A stretch of DNA of 41,673 bases from CAMUQR01 sp963539845 (GCA_963539845.1 CAUTML010000005.1:1-41673); one strand, 5' to 3'; positions 24,363 to 32,093 are shown, numbered from the stretch's first letter. Made by a program: numbers and translations. The notes: generated by a model not told the origin, from the sequence alone.

Positions 24363-24648
24363 CTAAACAAATTAAGGGTAGCGGTGGAATTATACTCAAC
24401 GCTACGCTATCAACACTTAACGATCAACAAATCATCAATGAAGTAGTTAAGCGACTGAAAGAGCTGGGTATTACCCGAGCTATCGTATTTCGAGATGATG
24501 AAGTTATTTTTAAACAACAAAAATAGACTGTTACACAGCTCCTAAGGATATGCATCCCCCAGAGGATAACAGTCTATCCATAATTAACATACCATAAAAG
24601 AGATGAAAAGTCAATGAAAGTTCATTGTAAACACTGCAAACGATTTTT
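24363..24648 (+). other. 286-nt segment between CRISPR repeats 9 and 10
   Basis: This replaces a normal 30-nt spacer. From its left edge an open frame without any start codon runs 53 codons to TAG 24524-24526 (GSGGIILNATLSTLNDQQII, then VVKRLKELGITRAIVF), with protein-like composition. An 11-bp inverted repeat follows at the stop. At 24614 an ATG opens MKVHCKHCKRFLF, which resembles the start of a small zinc-ribbon protein and runs straight into repeat 10. Both coding fragments are cut exactly at the repeat boundaries. No 36-nt repeats lie inside. Confidence 0.7.
24523..24577 (-). terminator. 11-bp inverted repeat with inner hairpin
   Basis: ATAGACTGTTA (24523-24533) pairs with TAACAGTCTAT (24567-24577). 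The 33-nt loop contains a smaller GGAT-ATGC-ATCC hairpin (24546-24557). On the minus strand it is followed by TTTTTGTTGTTT, so it could terminate minus-strand transcription. It may also be a small structured RNA. Confidence 0.5.
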
Positions 24649-24684
24649 GTTTTAGAGCTGTGTTATTTTGAAGAGTACTAAAAC
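24649..24684 (+). CRISPR. Orphan tenth CRISPR repeat
   Basis: A perfect 36-nt copy of the array repeat, 286 nt beyond repeat 9. A terminal repeat that is still perfect, not decayed, suggests it is part of the same array. Confidence 0.95.
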
Positions 24685-24774
24685 CATATTCTCTAATAAT
24701 ATAGTCTTTATAATATTGAACTACAAAACCGACTTTTATCAGATTCAAGGTTATAATTAGTAGAGTAATTTTTA

Positions 24775-25010
24775 TTAAAATATTTTATTAATTTCGCTTG
24801 ATGGGATGTTGAATTCCTTTTCAAGCAAAATACAAATCTGTTTTGATGTTCCTGGTGAAATGCTGCGATGTCTCGGAACGATTATAACGTTCGAGTTGTC
24901 TTCTCTTTTATATTTGCCGTGTTTTGTACCACCAGCGCTTACGAACCCATTACGAATAAGTAACGCTATTAGTTTTTAACTTTTATTTGTCTGTAATAGT
25001 TATTGCTCAT
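24775..25010 (-). pseudogene. hicA: HicA-like toxin gene with a -1 frame break
   Basis: Starts ATG at 25010, 1 nt after the hicB-like stop, as MSNNYYRQIKVK. After 12 residues the frame stops at an A5 run (TTAAAAACT). Shifting by one nucleotide restores LIALLIRNGFVSAGGTKHGK, then VIIVPRHRSISPGTSKQI, to TAA 24777-24775. GF, GGTKHGKY and VPRH followed by GT are the HicA mRNA-interferase pattern (with TKHGK where HicA usually has a catalytic S-H region). One extra A would give a normal 78-residue protein. It is either inactivated or affected by a homopolymer miscall. Confidence 0.65.
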
Positions 25011-25011
25011 A

Positions 25012-25374
25012 TTATTTTGCAAAAACTACTTGTCCTTCTTTAATAAACTTGTCTTCATAATCTAAGTCTTCTGGTAAAGCTTGTGGCAAATATGGTTTCA
25101 TTCGCTCTGGAATGTCGAGATACGTAAACATGACATCATTGATCATTCGAACTAATCCTGATGGCGTTTTATCCTCAGTAATTAGTATGGCTTTTTTTAT
25201 TTCTTTGCCATCAATTGATTCAATCTTGGCTGTATAGTAACCAGTTTTTTCATCATACCAGTGACGAATCGTTATGTGGTTTGGTAGCTTATGCTGATAA
25301 GCTGCGATCTCTTCAATACTGGGTTTATCGAAGTAACTTTTAATTCGATTGAATATATCCATGCTTTTTCTCAT
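25012..25374 (-). CDS. hicB: HicB-like antitoxin
   Basis: 120 residues. The central part YYTAKIESIDGKEIKKAILI resembles the HicB partial RNase H fold, and the downstream TPSGLVRMINDVMFTYLDIP is the usual helix. No DNA-binding domain is obvious. It lies directly before the hicA-like frame on the same strand; antitoxin-first order is found in some hicBA loci. The call rests mainly on pairing with the HicA-like gene. An upstream extended -10 (TGG TATAAT, 25396-25388) drives it. Confidence 0.6.
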   Translation of the reverse strand: MRKSMDIFNRIKSYFDKPSIEEIAAYQHKLPNHITIRHWYDEKTGYYTAKIESIDGKEIKKAILITEDKTPSGLVRMINDVMFTYLDIPERMKPYLPQALPEDLDYEDKFIKEGQVVFAK

Positions 25375-25387
25375 TTAAGTTGTGTTT

Positions 25388-25396
25388 ATTATACCA
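25388..25396 (-). promoter_or_regulatory. Extended -10 of the hicB-hicA pair
   Basis: On the minus strand TGG followed by TATAAT, 13 nt before the ATG. The leader would be only about 6 nt, with no good -35. Confidence 0.5.
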
Positions 25397-25683
25397 CATT
25401 TTAACAAAAAATGCTCTACTAATTCTTATTTTTCTGGTCTCTCTTATTTCACATCGTTTTAGCTTAAATCCAATAAAAGCAACCGCATAATTAAAGCCTA
25501 TAAATGCCTCGTTAATTACATAATCAACGCCCGTAACTCCACCCCGATCATGGGATTTTTTGTTGTATTTTTTATTTTGGCTAACAGATACAAAAACCAA
25601 AACTATTTTTTAAACTTAATCATTATCGATTATAATTAACCATAGCAAGTTATAGAATTGTTTAACTAAAAGGGAGAAGTTAA
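25397..25683. other. Non-coding gap between the hic pair and nrdH
   Basis: AT-rich. A minus-strand open frame across 25340-25600 overlaps hicB and has no recognisable content. On the plus strand TATAAT at 25631-25636 is the likely nrdH -10, followed by AAGGGAG before the ATG. No NrdR boxes were recognised. Confidence 0.4.
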
Positions 25684-25926
25684 ATGAAAAAAGTGATTAA
25701 ATTCGAAAAGCCCGGTTGTCAGCCGTGCGAAATGGTTTCGGCGGTGTTGGACGAGGCTGGCGTGGCGTTTGAGGCAATTAATCCGTTTGATCAGCCTGAT
25801 TTAGCGGTCAAATACAAGATCCACTCGGTGCCGACCGTTGTCGTGCTAGATGATGAAACAGAAGTGGAGCGGATTGTTGGCTTTGATGCTAGTCGGTTGC
25901 GTCAATTGGCGGAGCTTGATGGGTAG
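25684..25926 (+). CDS. nrdH: NrdH/thioredoxin-like redoxin
   Basis: An 80-residue thioredoxin-fold protein. The redox motif is CQPC at residues 12-15 (KPGCQPCEMV), and the cis-Pro loop is SVPT. It is as short as NrdH, but the CQPC motif and VPT loop are closer to mini-thioredoxins. It lies 64 nt before nrdE on the same strand, so its likely task is to reduce the ribonucleotide reductase. nrdI is not present nearby. The ribosome binding site AAGGGAGAAG is strong. Confidence 0.85.
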   Translation: MKKVIKFEKPGCQPCEMVSAVLDEAGVAFEAINPFDQPDLAVKYKIHSVPTVVVLDDETEVERIVGFDASRLRQLAELDG

Positions 25927-25990
25927 TGCGCAGTAGGCCGTGGGCTACAAATAGTAAATTTTACAACAAATATAAACAAAAAGGACTTTT

Positions 25991-26839
25991 ATGGCAGTTA
26001 AAAATTGGATTTTACTGAATAATCAGGTGATGTCAAAAGACGCCGAGGGTAATTACGACCTCGACAAGGATAAACAAGCAGTGCGCAGTTATTTTTTGGA
26101 ATATGTCAATAAATACACCTGGTTTTTTCATGATTTACGCGAAAAAATCGATTATTTAATCGAAAATAATTATTACATTGATTTTTACAAAAAGTATCAA
26201 TTTAGCGAGATTGAGGCGGTGTTTGACTTGGTGTATGCTAAGAAATTTCGCTTCCCGTCGTTTATGAGCGCGTTTAAATTTTACCAAAACTATGCTTTGC
26301 GCGATAATACTGGTGAGTTTTTCTTGGAGCGATATGAGGATCGGATCGCGGTGGTGGCGCTGTTTTTGGCGGACGGTGATCAGAAAAAAGCTCTGGAATA
26401 CGCCGAAATGATGATCAATCAGGAATACCAACCAGCGACGCCGACTTTTTTGAACGCCGGTAAACTGCGAGCGGGGCAACTGGTGTCGTGTTTTTTGGAC
26501 GAAGTTGGAGATAATTTAACCGGTATTGGCTATGCAATTGATGAGGGGATGAAATTATCATCAATCGGTGGAGGCGTGGCTTATAACTTCTCAAAACTAC
26601 GAGCCAGGGGCGAGGCAATTAAAAACATCGACGGTCGGGCTAGCGGGGTGATGCCGGTGCTAAAAATTATGGAGGACGTGTTTTCTTATGCTAATCAGCT
26701 TGGCCAACGACCGGGCGCTGGAGCTGCTTATCTTAATGTCTTCCACTGGGATATTGAGGAGTTTTTGGACTCCAAAAAAGTCAATGTTGACGAAAAAATT
26801 CGGATTAAATCATTGTCAATTGGCGTGATTGCGCGGTAA
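25991..26839 (+). CDS. nrdE: Ribonucleotide reductase class Ib alpha subunit NrdE, N-terminal part before a frame break
   Basis: 282 residues in frame. The N-terminal and first catalytic parts are typical: YQPATPTFLNAGKLRAGQLV with SCFL (the first redox Cys), SSIGGGVAYNFSKLRARGEA, then QLGQRPGAGAAYLNVFHWD. The frame ends at TAA 26837-26839, in IKSLSIGVIAR. In Bacillus-type NrdE the next residues would be IPDKFIEL or similar. The downstream reading frame supplies GKFMEL, so about 2 nt appear missing at 26831-26837. The ribosome binding site AAAGGA precedes ATG 25991. Confidence 0.93.
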   Translation: MAVKNWILLNNQVMSKDAEGNYDLDKDKQAVRSYFLEYVNKYTWFFHDLREKIDYLIENNYYIDFYKKYQFSEIEAVFDLVYAKKFRFPSFMSAFKFYQNYALRDNTGEFFLERYEDRIAVVALFLADGDQKKALEYAEMMINQEYQPATPTFLNAGKLRAGQLVSCFLDEVGDNLTGIGYAIDEGMKLSSIGGGVAYNFSKLRARGEAIKNIDGRASGVMPVLKIMEDVFSYANQLGQRPGAGAAYLNVFHWDIEEFLDSKKVNVDEKIRIKSLSIGVIAR

Positions 26840-28082
26840 GTTTATGGAATTGGTGGCTCAAGATCAGGACATGTATGTATTTGCGCCACTGACCGTGCGT
26901 CAGGCGTTTGGCGTTGATCTCGATGAAATGGACATGGACGAGATGTATGACCAATTAGTGGCTCATCCACAGGTTAAAAAACGCAAACTTGACGCCCGCC
27001 AATTACTAGTACGCATCGCTCAAGTTCAAAAAGAATCGGGTTATCCGTATTTATTCTTTAAAGATAACGCTAATAAAGATCATGCTTTGCGTCAACTTGG
27101 TTCGGTCAAGTTTTCGAACTTGTGCACCGAAATTATGCAGTTGTCAGAAGTGTCGGACATCGGTCAATATTACGAAAAAGACCAAATTCGCCGGGGTATT
27201 TCCTGTAATCTCGGCTCGCTCAATATCGTCAATGTAATGGAAAACAAACGCATCAAGCAGGCGGTTAAGGGCGCGATTGACGCGCTGACACAGGTGTCGG
27301 ATATCACTGATATTGACATTGTGCCTTCGATTAAAAAAGCTAACGAGGAACTGCACAGCGTCGGTCTGGGCGCGATGAATTTGCATGGTTATTTGGTGAA
27401 GAATCAAATTGCTTACGAAAGTCGCGAAGCTCTCGATTTTTGCAATGTGTTTTTTATGATGATGAATTTTTATTCGCTGGAGCGGTCAATGGAGATTGCT
27501 AAAGCTCGCCAGGTCACGTTTAAGGATTTTGCTCAATCGGATTACGCGACTGGTGAATATTTTACGAAATACTTAACCAAAGATTTTGTTCCGCAAACCG
27601 ACAAAGTCAAAGAGCTGTTTGCCGGGATTAAAATCCCTACTATTGACGATTGGACGGCGCTGGCTGATAAAGTTAAAAAACATGGCCTATATAACGCCTA
27701 TCGTCTAGCGATTGCGCCCACTCAGTCAGTGTCTTATATTCAAAGCGCTACCAGCTCGATTATGCCAATTGTTGATCCGATTGAGGTGCGCGAATATGGC
27801 GATAGCACGACTTTTTATCCGATGCCGTTTTTGACCAATGATAATATTTTTTACTACAAATCAGCTTATGATATGGACCAAAAAAATGTGATTAAGTTGG
27901 TGGCGGTGGTGCAACGTCATATCGATCAGGGTATTTCGACGATTTTGCACACTAATAGCGATGAAACTACTCGCGATATCGCCAAATATTATATTTATGC
28001 TCACAAAATGGGTCTGAAATCGCTCTATTACACACGCACTCGTAAAAGCACTGTCGAGACCTGTTTGAGCTGTTCAGTATAA
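26829..28082 (+). CDS. nrdE: NrdE, remaining two-thirds in the shifted frame
   Basis: Continues the alpha subunit from GKFMELVAQDQDMYVFAP to the C-terminus. It has the N-x-C-x-E active-site motif (FSNLCTEI), SCNLGSLNIVNVME, SVGLGAMNLHGYLV, and the C-terminal redox pair CLSC. The TTG at 26829 has no ribosome binding site, so this is the same gene, not a separate one. If the break is real, no complete reductase is made unless a frameshift occurs. NrdE reduces ribonucleoside diphosphates using the NrdF radical. Confidence 0.92.
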   Translation: MRGKFMELVAQDQDMYVFAPLTVRQAFGVDLDEMDMDEMYDQLVAHPQVKKRKLDARQLLVRIAQVQKESGYPYLFFKDNANKDHALRQLGSVKFSNLCTEIMQLSEVSDIGQYYEKDQIRRGISCNLGSLNIVNVMENKRIKQAVKGAIDALTQVSDITDIDIVPSIKKANEELHSVGLGAMNLHGYLVKNQIAYESREALDFCNVFFMMMNFYSLERSMEIAKARQVTFKDFAQSDYATGEYFTKYLTKDFVPQTDKVKELFAGIKIPTIDDWTALADKVKKHGLYNAYRLAIAPTQSVSYIQSATSSIMPIVDPIEVREYGDSTTFYPMPFLTNDNIFYYKSAYDMDQKNVIKLVAVVQRHIDQGISTILHTNSDETTRDIAKYYIYAHKMGLKSLYYTRTRKSTVETCLSCSV

Positions 28083-28104
28083 AATAAATTAGAAAGGAAT
28101 TCTT

Positions 28105-29132
28105 ATGAAAAATCATTACAAAAAGATCAAAAACTTAATAAAAAAGTCTTCGAAGCGGTTAACTGGAACACGCCCGAAAATGATTATGTCGAGACTTTTT
28201 GGGAGCAGAATCTCAAACAATTCTGGGTCGATACTGAGTATATTCCATCCAAAGATATTGACTCGTATAAGCGTTTATCGCCGGAAATGTGTACGGCTTA
28301 CAAGCGAGTGTTGGGCGGTTTGACTTTGCTTGATACCCAGCAATCGCACACTGGTATGCCGAAGCTGATTGATTGTTTAGATTCTCTACAAAACAAGTCG
28401 GTGTTGTCGTTTATGTGTATGATGGAATCGATTCACGCTAAATCCTACTCAACAATTTTTACAACTGTGGCTTCAACTGAGGAAATCGATGAGATTTTTG
28501 AATGGATCAAACAAAATCCTTATATTCAGTTTAAAGCGCAAGTGCTTGATGATAAATACCGCAAGCTTGACGATCCTAACGTCAGTGATTATGATATTTA
28601 TTTTGGTATGGTAACCTCGATTTTGTTGGAGAGTTTTTTGTTCTATAGTGGCTTTTTCCTGCCGTTGTGGTTGGCTGGGCAAGGCGAGATGGTGGCTAGT
28701 GGTGACATTATTAAAAAAATCGTCGCCGATGAATCGCTGCATGGCGCTTTTATCGGATTATTGGCACAAGAACAATACGCGAAATTATCTAAAGCTGAGC
28801 AGAAAAAAGCCGACGCCGAAGTTAATGACATGATCGAAAAATTAATGGCTAATGATGTTCAATATTCGGAGCAAATTTATAGCGAAATTGGCTTAGTTCA
28901 TGAAGTTAAAGAATATCTCAAATACAACGCTAACCGGGCTTTAACTAACATGGGTCGCGAAGCAAAATACCAAGTCGGCGAAGTTAACCAAATTGTCTTA
29001 AACGGCCTGAACGTGGAAACTACTCAGCACGACTTTTTCTCCAAAAAATCGACTAATTACGAAAAAGCTCTCAAAGTTGAACAGCTTAAAGATGATGATT
29101 TCGCGATCGATGACGATGATTTAGATATTTGA
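28105..29132 (+). CDS. nrdF: Ribonucleotide reductase class Ib beta subunit NrdF, with a -1 frame break near the start
   Basis: ATG 28105 has the ribosome binding site AGAAAGGA, but its frame closes at 28323. The NrdF frame is one back: VFEAVNWNTPENDYVETFW, KQFWVDTEYIP, TLLDTQQSHTG, MMESIHAKSY, ADESLHGAFIG. The di-metal ligands (Asp in LLDTQ, Glu/His in MESIHAK, Glu and His in DESLHG) are present. The NrdF frame has no start codon upstream, so the ATG plus a shift is required. An A AAA AAG heptamer at 28140-28146 is in phase for a -1 shift directly into GTC TTC GAA (VFE). A single extra A in the A5 run at 28120-28124 would equally restore the frame. Confidence 0.93.
28140..28146 (+). other. 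Slippery heptamer A AAA AAG in nrdF
   Basis: In the ATG frame the codons are ATA AAA AAG. A -1 slip leads to GTC TTC, the NrdF frame. It is the same heptamer as the E. coli dnaX frameshift site. No clear downstream stem-loop was identified by eye. Confidence 0.45.
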
Positions 29133-29138
29133 TACAAT
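29133..29138 (+). promoter_or_regulatory. -10 box of gpmA, leaderless
   Basis: TACAAT within the last codons and stop region of nrdF, 6 nt before the gpmA ATG at 29145. No ribosome binding site is seen. Confidence 0.5.
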
Positions 29139-29144
29139 AGTGTT

Positions 29145-29888
29145 ATGAAGATTGTATTAATTAGACATGGTGAAAGCGAGTGGAATAAACTCAATTTATT
29201 CACGGGCTGGACGGATATTGGACTTAGTGAGCGGGGTGTTTTGGAGGCTAAACAAGCTGGTCAGCAGTTGGCGCAAGCTGGGTTGGATTTTGATATTTGT
29301 TGCACTAGCTATTTAAAACGGGCGATTGATAGTCTGCATTTGGTGCTGACTGCAATCGATCGGCTATGGTTGCCGGTAATTAAAAGTTGGCGGTTAAATG
29401 AGCGACATTACGGCGCTTTGCAGGGTCTAAATAAAGCCGAAATGATTACTCGGTATGGTGAAGAACAAGTTAGATTGTGGCGAAGGTCGTTTGATACATT
29501 GCCGCCAATGCTCGAAGTAGATGATCCGCGGGCTCCACGCTATCAACTGGCTTATCGACGAGTAAATCCAGCAGAATTGCCACTTGGTGAGAGCTTAAAA
29601 GAAACCATTGCTCGGGTAGTGCCGTATTTTGAAACCGAAATCAAACCACGCATGCTGGCGGGCGAACGGGTGCTGATTGTGGCGCATGGTAATTCAATTC
29701 GGTCGCTGGTCAAATATTTTGAAAATTTATCGGACGAGGCGATCATGGAGGTTGAAATCCCAACGGGCGTGCCGTTAATCTACGAATTTGATGCTGATTT
29801 TAAGCTGATCAGTAAGCAATTTTTGGCATCAGCTAGTGAGCTAGAAGCTAAAATTGCCAGGGCAGGGAATGCGCATAATCGGCATTGA
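29145..29888 (+). CDS. gpmA: 2,3-bisphosphoglycerate-dependent phosphoglycerate mutase
   Basis: 247 residues with the N-terminal phosphohistidine motif LIRHGESEWN, then LFTGWTDIGLSERG, RLNERHYGALQGLNKAE, and the second His in VAHGNSIRSL. It interconverts 3- and 2-phosphoglycerate in lower glycolysis. The length is standard. It overlaps ruvC by 20 nt at its TGA stop. It has its own leaderless-type -10 inside the nrdF end. Confidence 0.97.
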   Translation: MKIVLIRHGESEWNKLNLFTGWTDIGLSERGVLEAKQAGQQLAQAGLDFDICCTSYLKRAIDSLHLVLTAIDRLWLPVIKSWRLNERHYGALQGLNKAEMITRYGEEQVRLWRRSFDTLPPMLEVDDPRAPRYQLAYRRVNPAELPLGESLKETIARVVPYFETEIKPRMLAGERVLIVAHGNSIRSLVKYFENLSDEAIMEVEIPTGVPLIYEFDADFKLISKQFLASASELEAKIARAGNAHNRH

Positions 29889-30342
29889 TCCGGGAACGGG
29901 GATTTTGGGTTTTGGGGTGATTGATGTGGTGAGCGGTCGCTCCAAATTAGTGACGGCTGGCGTGATTAAAACCCCGGCGCATACTCCGCTGGATCAGCGT
30001 TTGGAGGAGATTTTTCATGGTTTGAATCAAATTATTACCGAAACCCAGCCTAACGTGATGTCGATTGAAAAACTGTTTTTTGCTCAAAATATCACGACGG
30101 CGATTTCGGTGTCGCACGCTCGTGGTGTAGCGATGTTGTGTGGTCGCTTGGCGCATTTGCCGATTGCTGAATATACGCCTTTGCAAATTAAACAAACCTT
30201 GACCGGCTATGGTCGTGCCGAAAAAAAACAAATCCAAGAAATGGTGCGTTTGCATCTCAATCTCCAAACTATACCGAAACCTGATGACGCGGCTGATGCT
30301 TTGGCGGCTGCTATTACTCATCAATTGATGAGCCGGGGATAA
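29869..30342 (+). CDS. ruvC: Holliday junction endonuclease RuvC
   Basis: 157 residues from the ATG at 29869 (MRIIGIDPGTGILGFG), with GGCAGGGA as ribosome binding site. An earlier in-frame TTG is less likely. The catalytic acids are seen in GIDPGTG, SIEKLFFAQN and the C-terminal DDAADALAAAI. It resolves Holliday junctions with RuvAB. The start lies within gpmA, so translation is coupled. ruvA lies 1.1 kb downstream behind a DUF1846 gene; ruvB is not in the window. Confidence 0.96.
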   Translation: MRIIGIDPGTGILGFGVIDVVSGRSKLVTAGVIKTPAHTPLDQRLEEIFHGLNQIITETQPNVMSIEKLFFAQNITTAISVSHARGVAMLCGRLAHLPIAEYTPLQIKQTLTGYGRAEKKQIQEMVRLHLNLQTIPKPDDAADALAAAITHQLMSRG

Positions 30343-30450
30343 CGCCCGAGCTAAAGATGTTGTGATTTTTGCCAAAAAGCTTAAGTTTTGATTTTAAAAG
30401 TGTTATGATAAAACAAAGAGCGGATTGCGCTAAAACTAAAAGGGGAGATG

Positions 30451-31413
30451 ATGAAACGAGGATTTGATCAGGAGGCTTATCTTGAGTTGCAAACAACGGC
30501 CATTATGGAACGAGTGCACCAGTTTGATAAGCTGTATCTGGAAGTCGGTGGCAAAATTATTGACGATTGGCATGCTTCGCGGGTGTTGCCCGGTTTTGAT
30601 CCGCAATCAAAAATTCAGGTGCTAGAGAAATTACGCGACCAGCTGGAAGTGATTATTTGCGTGTCAGCGCTAGATTTACTCAGCGGTAAAACACGGGGCG
30701 ACTCAGGACTGAGCTATCAGCAGGAAGCGTTGCGCCTGATTGATTATTTTACTGAGCGCAATTTTAAAATCAGTAGCGTAGTGATTACATTGTGCGACCA
30801 ACCGCAGGCCGTGGCTGATTTTGCTCAAATTCTTAAAAAACGCGGTTTGAGCGTCCATATTCACAGTCGCACTGATGGCTACCCAACTGACATTGACAAA
30901 GTTGTTAGTCCGGAAGGTTATGGCAAAAATAGTTTTATTCCGACCGAGCGACCGGTGGTGCTAGTAACGGCACCCGGGGCGTCGAGTGGCAAAATGGCGA
31001 CTTGTTTGAGTCAGATTTATCATGAATTTTTGGCCGGGCGCCGGGCGGGCTATGCTAAATATGAAACTTTTCCGGTGTGGGATTTGCCACTTGATCATCC
31101 TGTCAATCGAGCTTATGAGGCGGCCACGATGGATCTTAATGATTGCAATATGATTGATCCGTTCCATCAGTCTGCTTACGGCATCGAAGCGGTTAATTAC
31201 AATCGCGACATTGCCACTTTTCCAGTGCTAAATGAGATTTTTCGGCGGATTTTTAATCAACAAATTTATCAATCACCCACCGACATGGGCGTGAATATGG
31301 TGTCATCGGCAATTATCGACGACCAAGTGGTGCGCTCGGCAGCCGAAGCTGAAATTAAACGACGTTATCAGTCAGCAGGATTGCCACTAAAGGCTGATTT
31401 TTCGCATTGCTAA
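30451..31413 (+). CDS. DUF1846 (UPF0371) protein, C-terminally short
   Basis: 320 residues from the second of two adjacent ATGs, chosen for spacing to the GGGG ribosome binding site and for the family start K-x-GFD. Family blocks seen: RVHQFDKLYLEVGGKIIDDW, ASRVLPGFDP, VVLVTAPGASSGKMATCLSQ, DLPLDHPVNRAYEAATMDLND, DPFHQSAYGIEAVNYNRD and SPTDMGVN. Family members are usually near 500 residues, so about one third is missing. The frame ends SHC and TAA, followed at once by the ruvA promoter; no remains of the C-terminal part are seen. The function of the family is not firmly known, though a crystal structure relates it to nucleotide-binding folds. Confidence 0.88.
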   Translation: MKRGFDQEAYLELQTTAIMERVHQFDKLYLEVGGKIIDDWHASRVLPGFDPQSKIQVLEKLRDQLEVIICVSALDLLSGKTRGDSGLSYQQEALRLIDYFTERNFKISSVVITLCDQPQAVADFAQILKKRGLSVHIHSRTDGYPTDIDKVVSPEGYGKNSFIPTERPVVLVTAPGASSGKMATCLSQIYHEFLAGRRAGYAKYETFPVWDLPLDHPVNRAYEAATMDLNDCNMIDPFHQSAYGIEAVNYNRDIATFPVLNEIFRRIFNQQIYQSPTDMGVNMVSSAIIDDQVVRSAAEAEIKRRYQSAGLPLKADFSHC

Positions 31414-31432
31414 ATTAACTCCGAGTTCGTGC

Positions 31433-31438
31433 TATAAT
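31433..31438 (+). promoter_or_regulatory. -10 box of ruvA, leaderless
   Basis: TATAAT ends 7 nt before the ATG at 31446. No ribosome binding site in the gap. Confidence 0.6.
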
Positions 31439-31445
31439 AAAAGCT

Positions 31446-32018
31446 ATGATTGCCCACTTGACCGGAAAAATTATTGATAAAAACCTCAACTTGATGATTA
31501 TTGATGTGGCGGGGGTTGGCTATGAGGTGGCGGTGTCGGTGAGCGATGCCACAAAAATCTCATTAGGTGATGAGGTGTCTTTAAAAATTTATCATCATAT
31601 TCGCGAGCAATCACAGGAGTTGTTCGGTTTTTTGGAGTTGGGTAGCAAGGAGTTGTTTAAACTGCTAATCACCGTTCAGGGAATTGGTCCGAAGGCGGCG
31701 CTGGCGATTTTGTCAATTGGTGAATTTGAGGCGGTGCGCTCAGCGATCGCTCGTGGCGACAGTAAATATATTCAACAAGCCTCGGGAGTCGGTAAAAAAA
31801 CCGCCGAGCGGGTGTGTGTTGATTTGTCGGACAAGATTGGTGCGCCAAGTGTAATGAGCGCTGATTTTATTCAGACTGAGCTCAATACTGATGATGAGGC
31901 GGTTGAGACTTTGTTGGCGCTGGGCTATAATTTAACCGACGCTACTGCCCTACTCTCAGGTATTGATGTAAAACTTACAACACAAGAGCGGGTTAAATTA
32001 GCTTTGAAAAACAAATAA
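31446..32018 (+). CDS. ruvA: Holliday junction branch migration protein RuvA
   Basis: 190 residues. It has the N-terminal OB fold (MIAHLTGKIIDKNLNLMIID, GVGYEV), then LFGFLELGSKELFKLLI. The two helix-hairpin-helix motifs follow: VQGIGPKAALAIL and ASGVGKKTAERVCVDL. The C-terminal RuvB-binding domain (TDDEAVETLLALGYNLTDA) is present. It binds four-way junctions and loads RuvB. A strong bidirectional terminator follows. Confidence 0.97.
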   Translation: MIAHLTGKIIDKNLNLMIIDVAGVGYEVAVSVSDATKISLGDEVSLKIYHHIREQSQELFGFLELGSKELFKLLITVQGIGPKAALAILSIGEFEAVRSAIARGDSKYIQQASGVGKKTAERVCVDLSDKIGAPSVMSADFIQTELNTDDEAVETLLALGYNLTDATALLSGIDVKLTTQERVKLALKNK

Positions 32019-32060
32019 TTTTGTGTCGGTTATTCATCGAGGCATTATTTTTGTCAAAAC

Positions 32061-32093
32061 AAAAAAGAACACTCAAAATAAGTGTTCTTTTTT
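32061..32093. terminator. Bidirectional terminator between ruvA and tRNA-Lys
   Basis: AAAAAAGAACACT (32061-32073) pairs with AGTGTTCTTTTTT (32081-32093) around a 7-nt loop, with T-runs on both strands. Confidence 0.95.

Noticed and set aside
24106..24399. Minus-strand open frame of 97 residues across the array
   Set aside because: It is a translation of CRISPR repeats, with the same peptide recurring every 66 nt; no ribosome binding site.
25340..25600. Minus-strand open frame of 86 residues overlapping hicB
   Set aside because: No recognisable family, no ribosome binding site, and it covers the hicB promoter; a short coding relic cannot be excluded.
26829..26840. Programmed frameshift in nrdE
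   Set aside because: No slippery heptamer or internal ribosome-binding-like stimulator is seen at GCGCGGTAAG; an indel is simpler.
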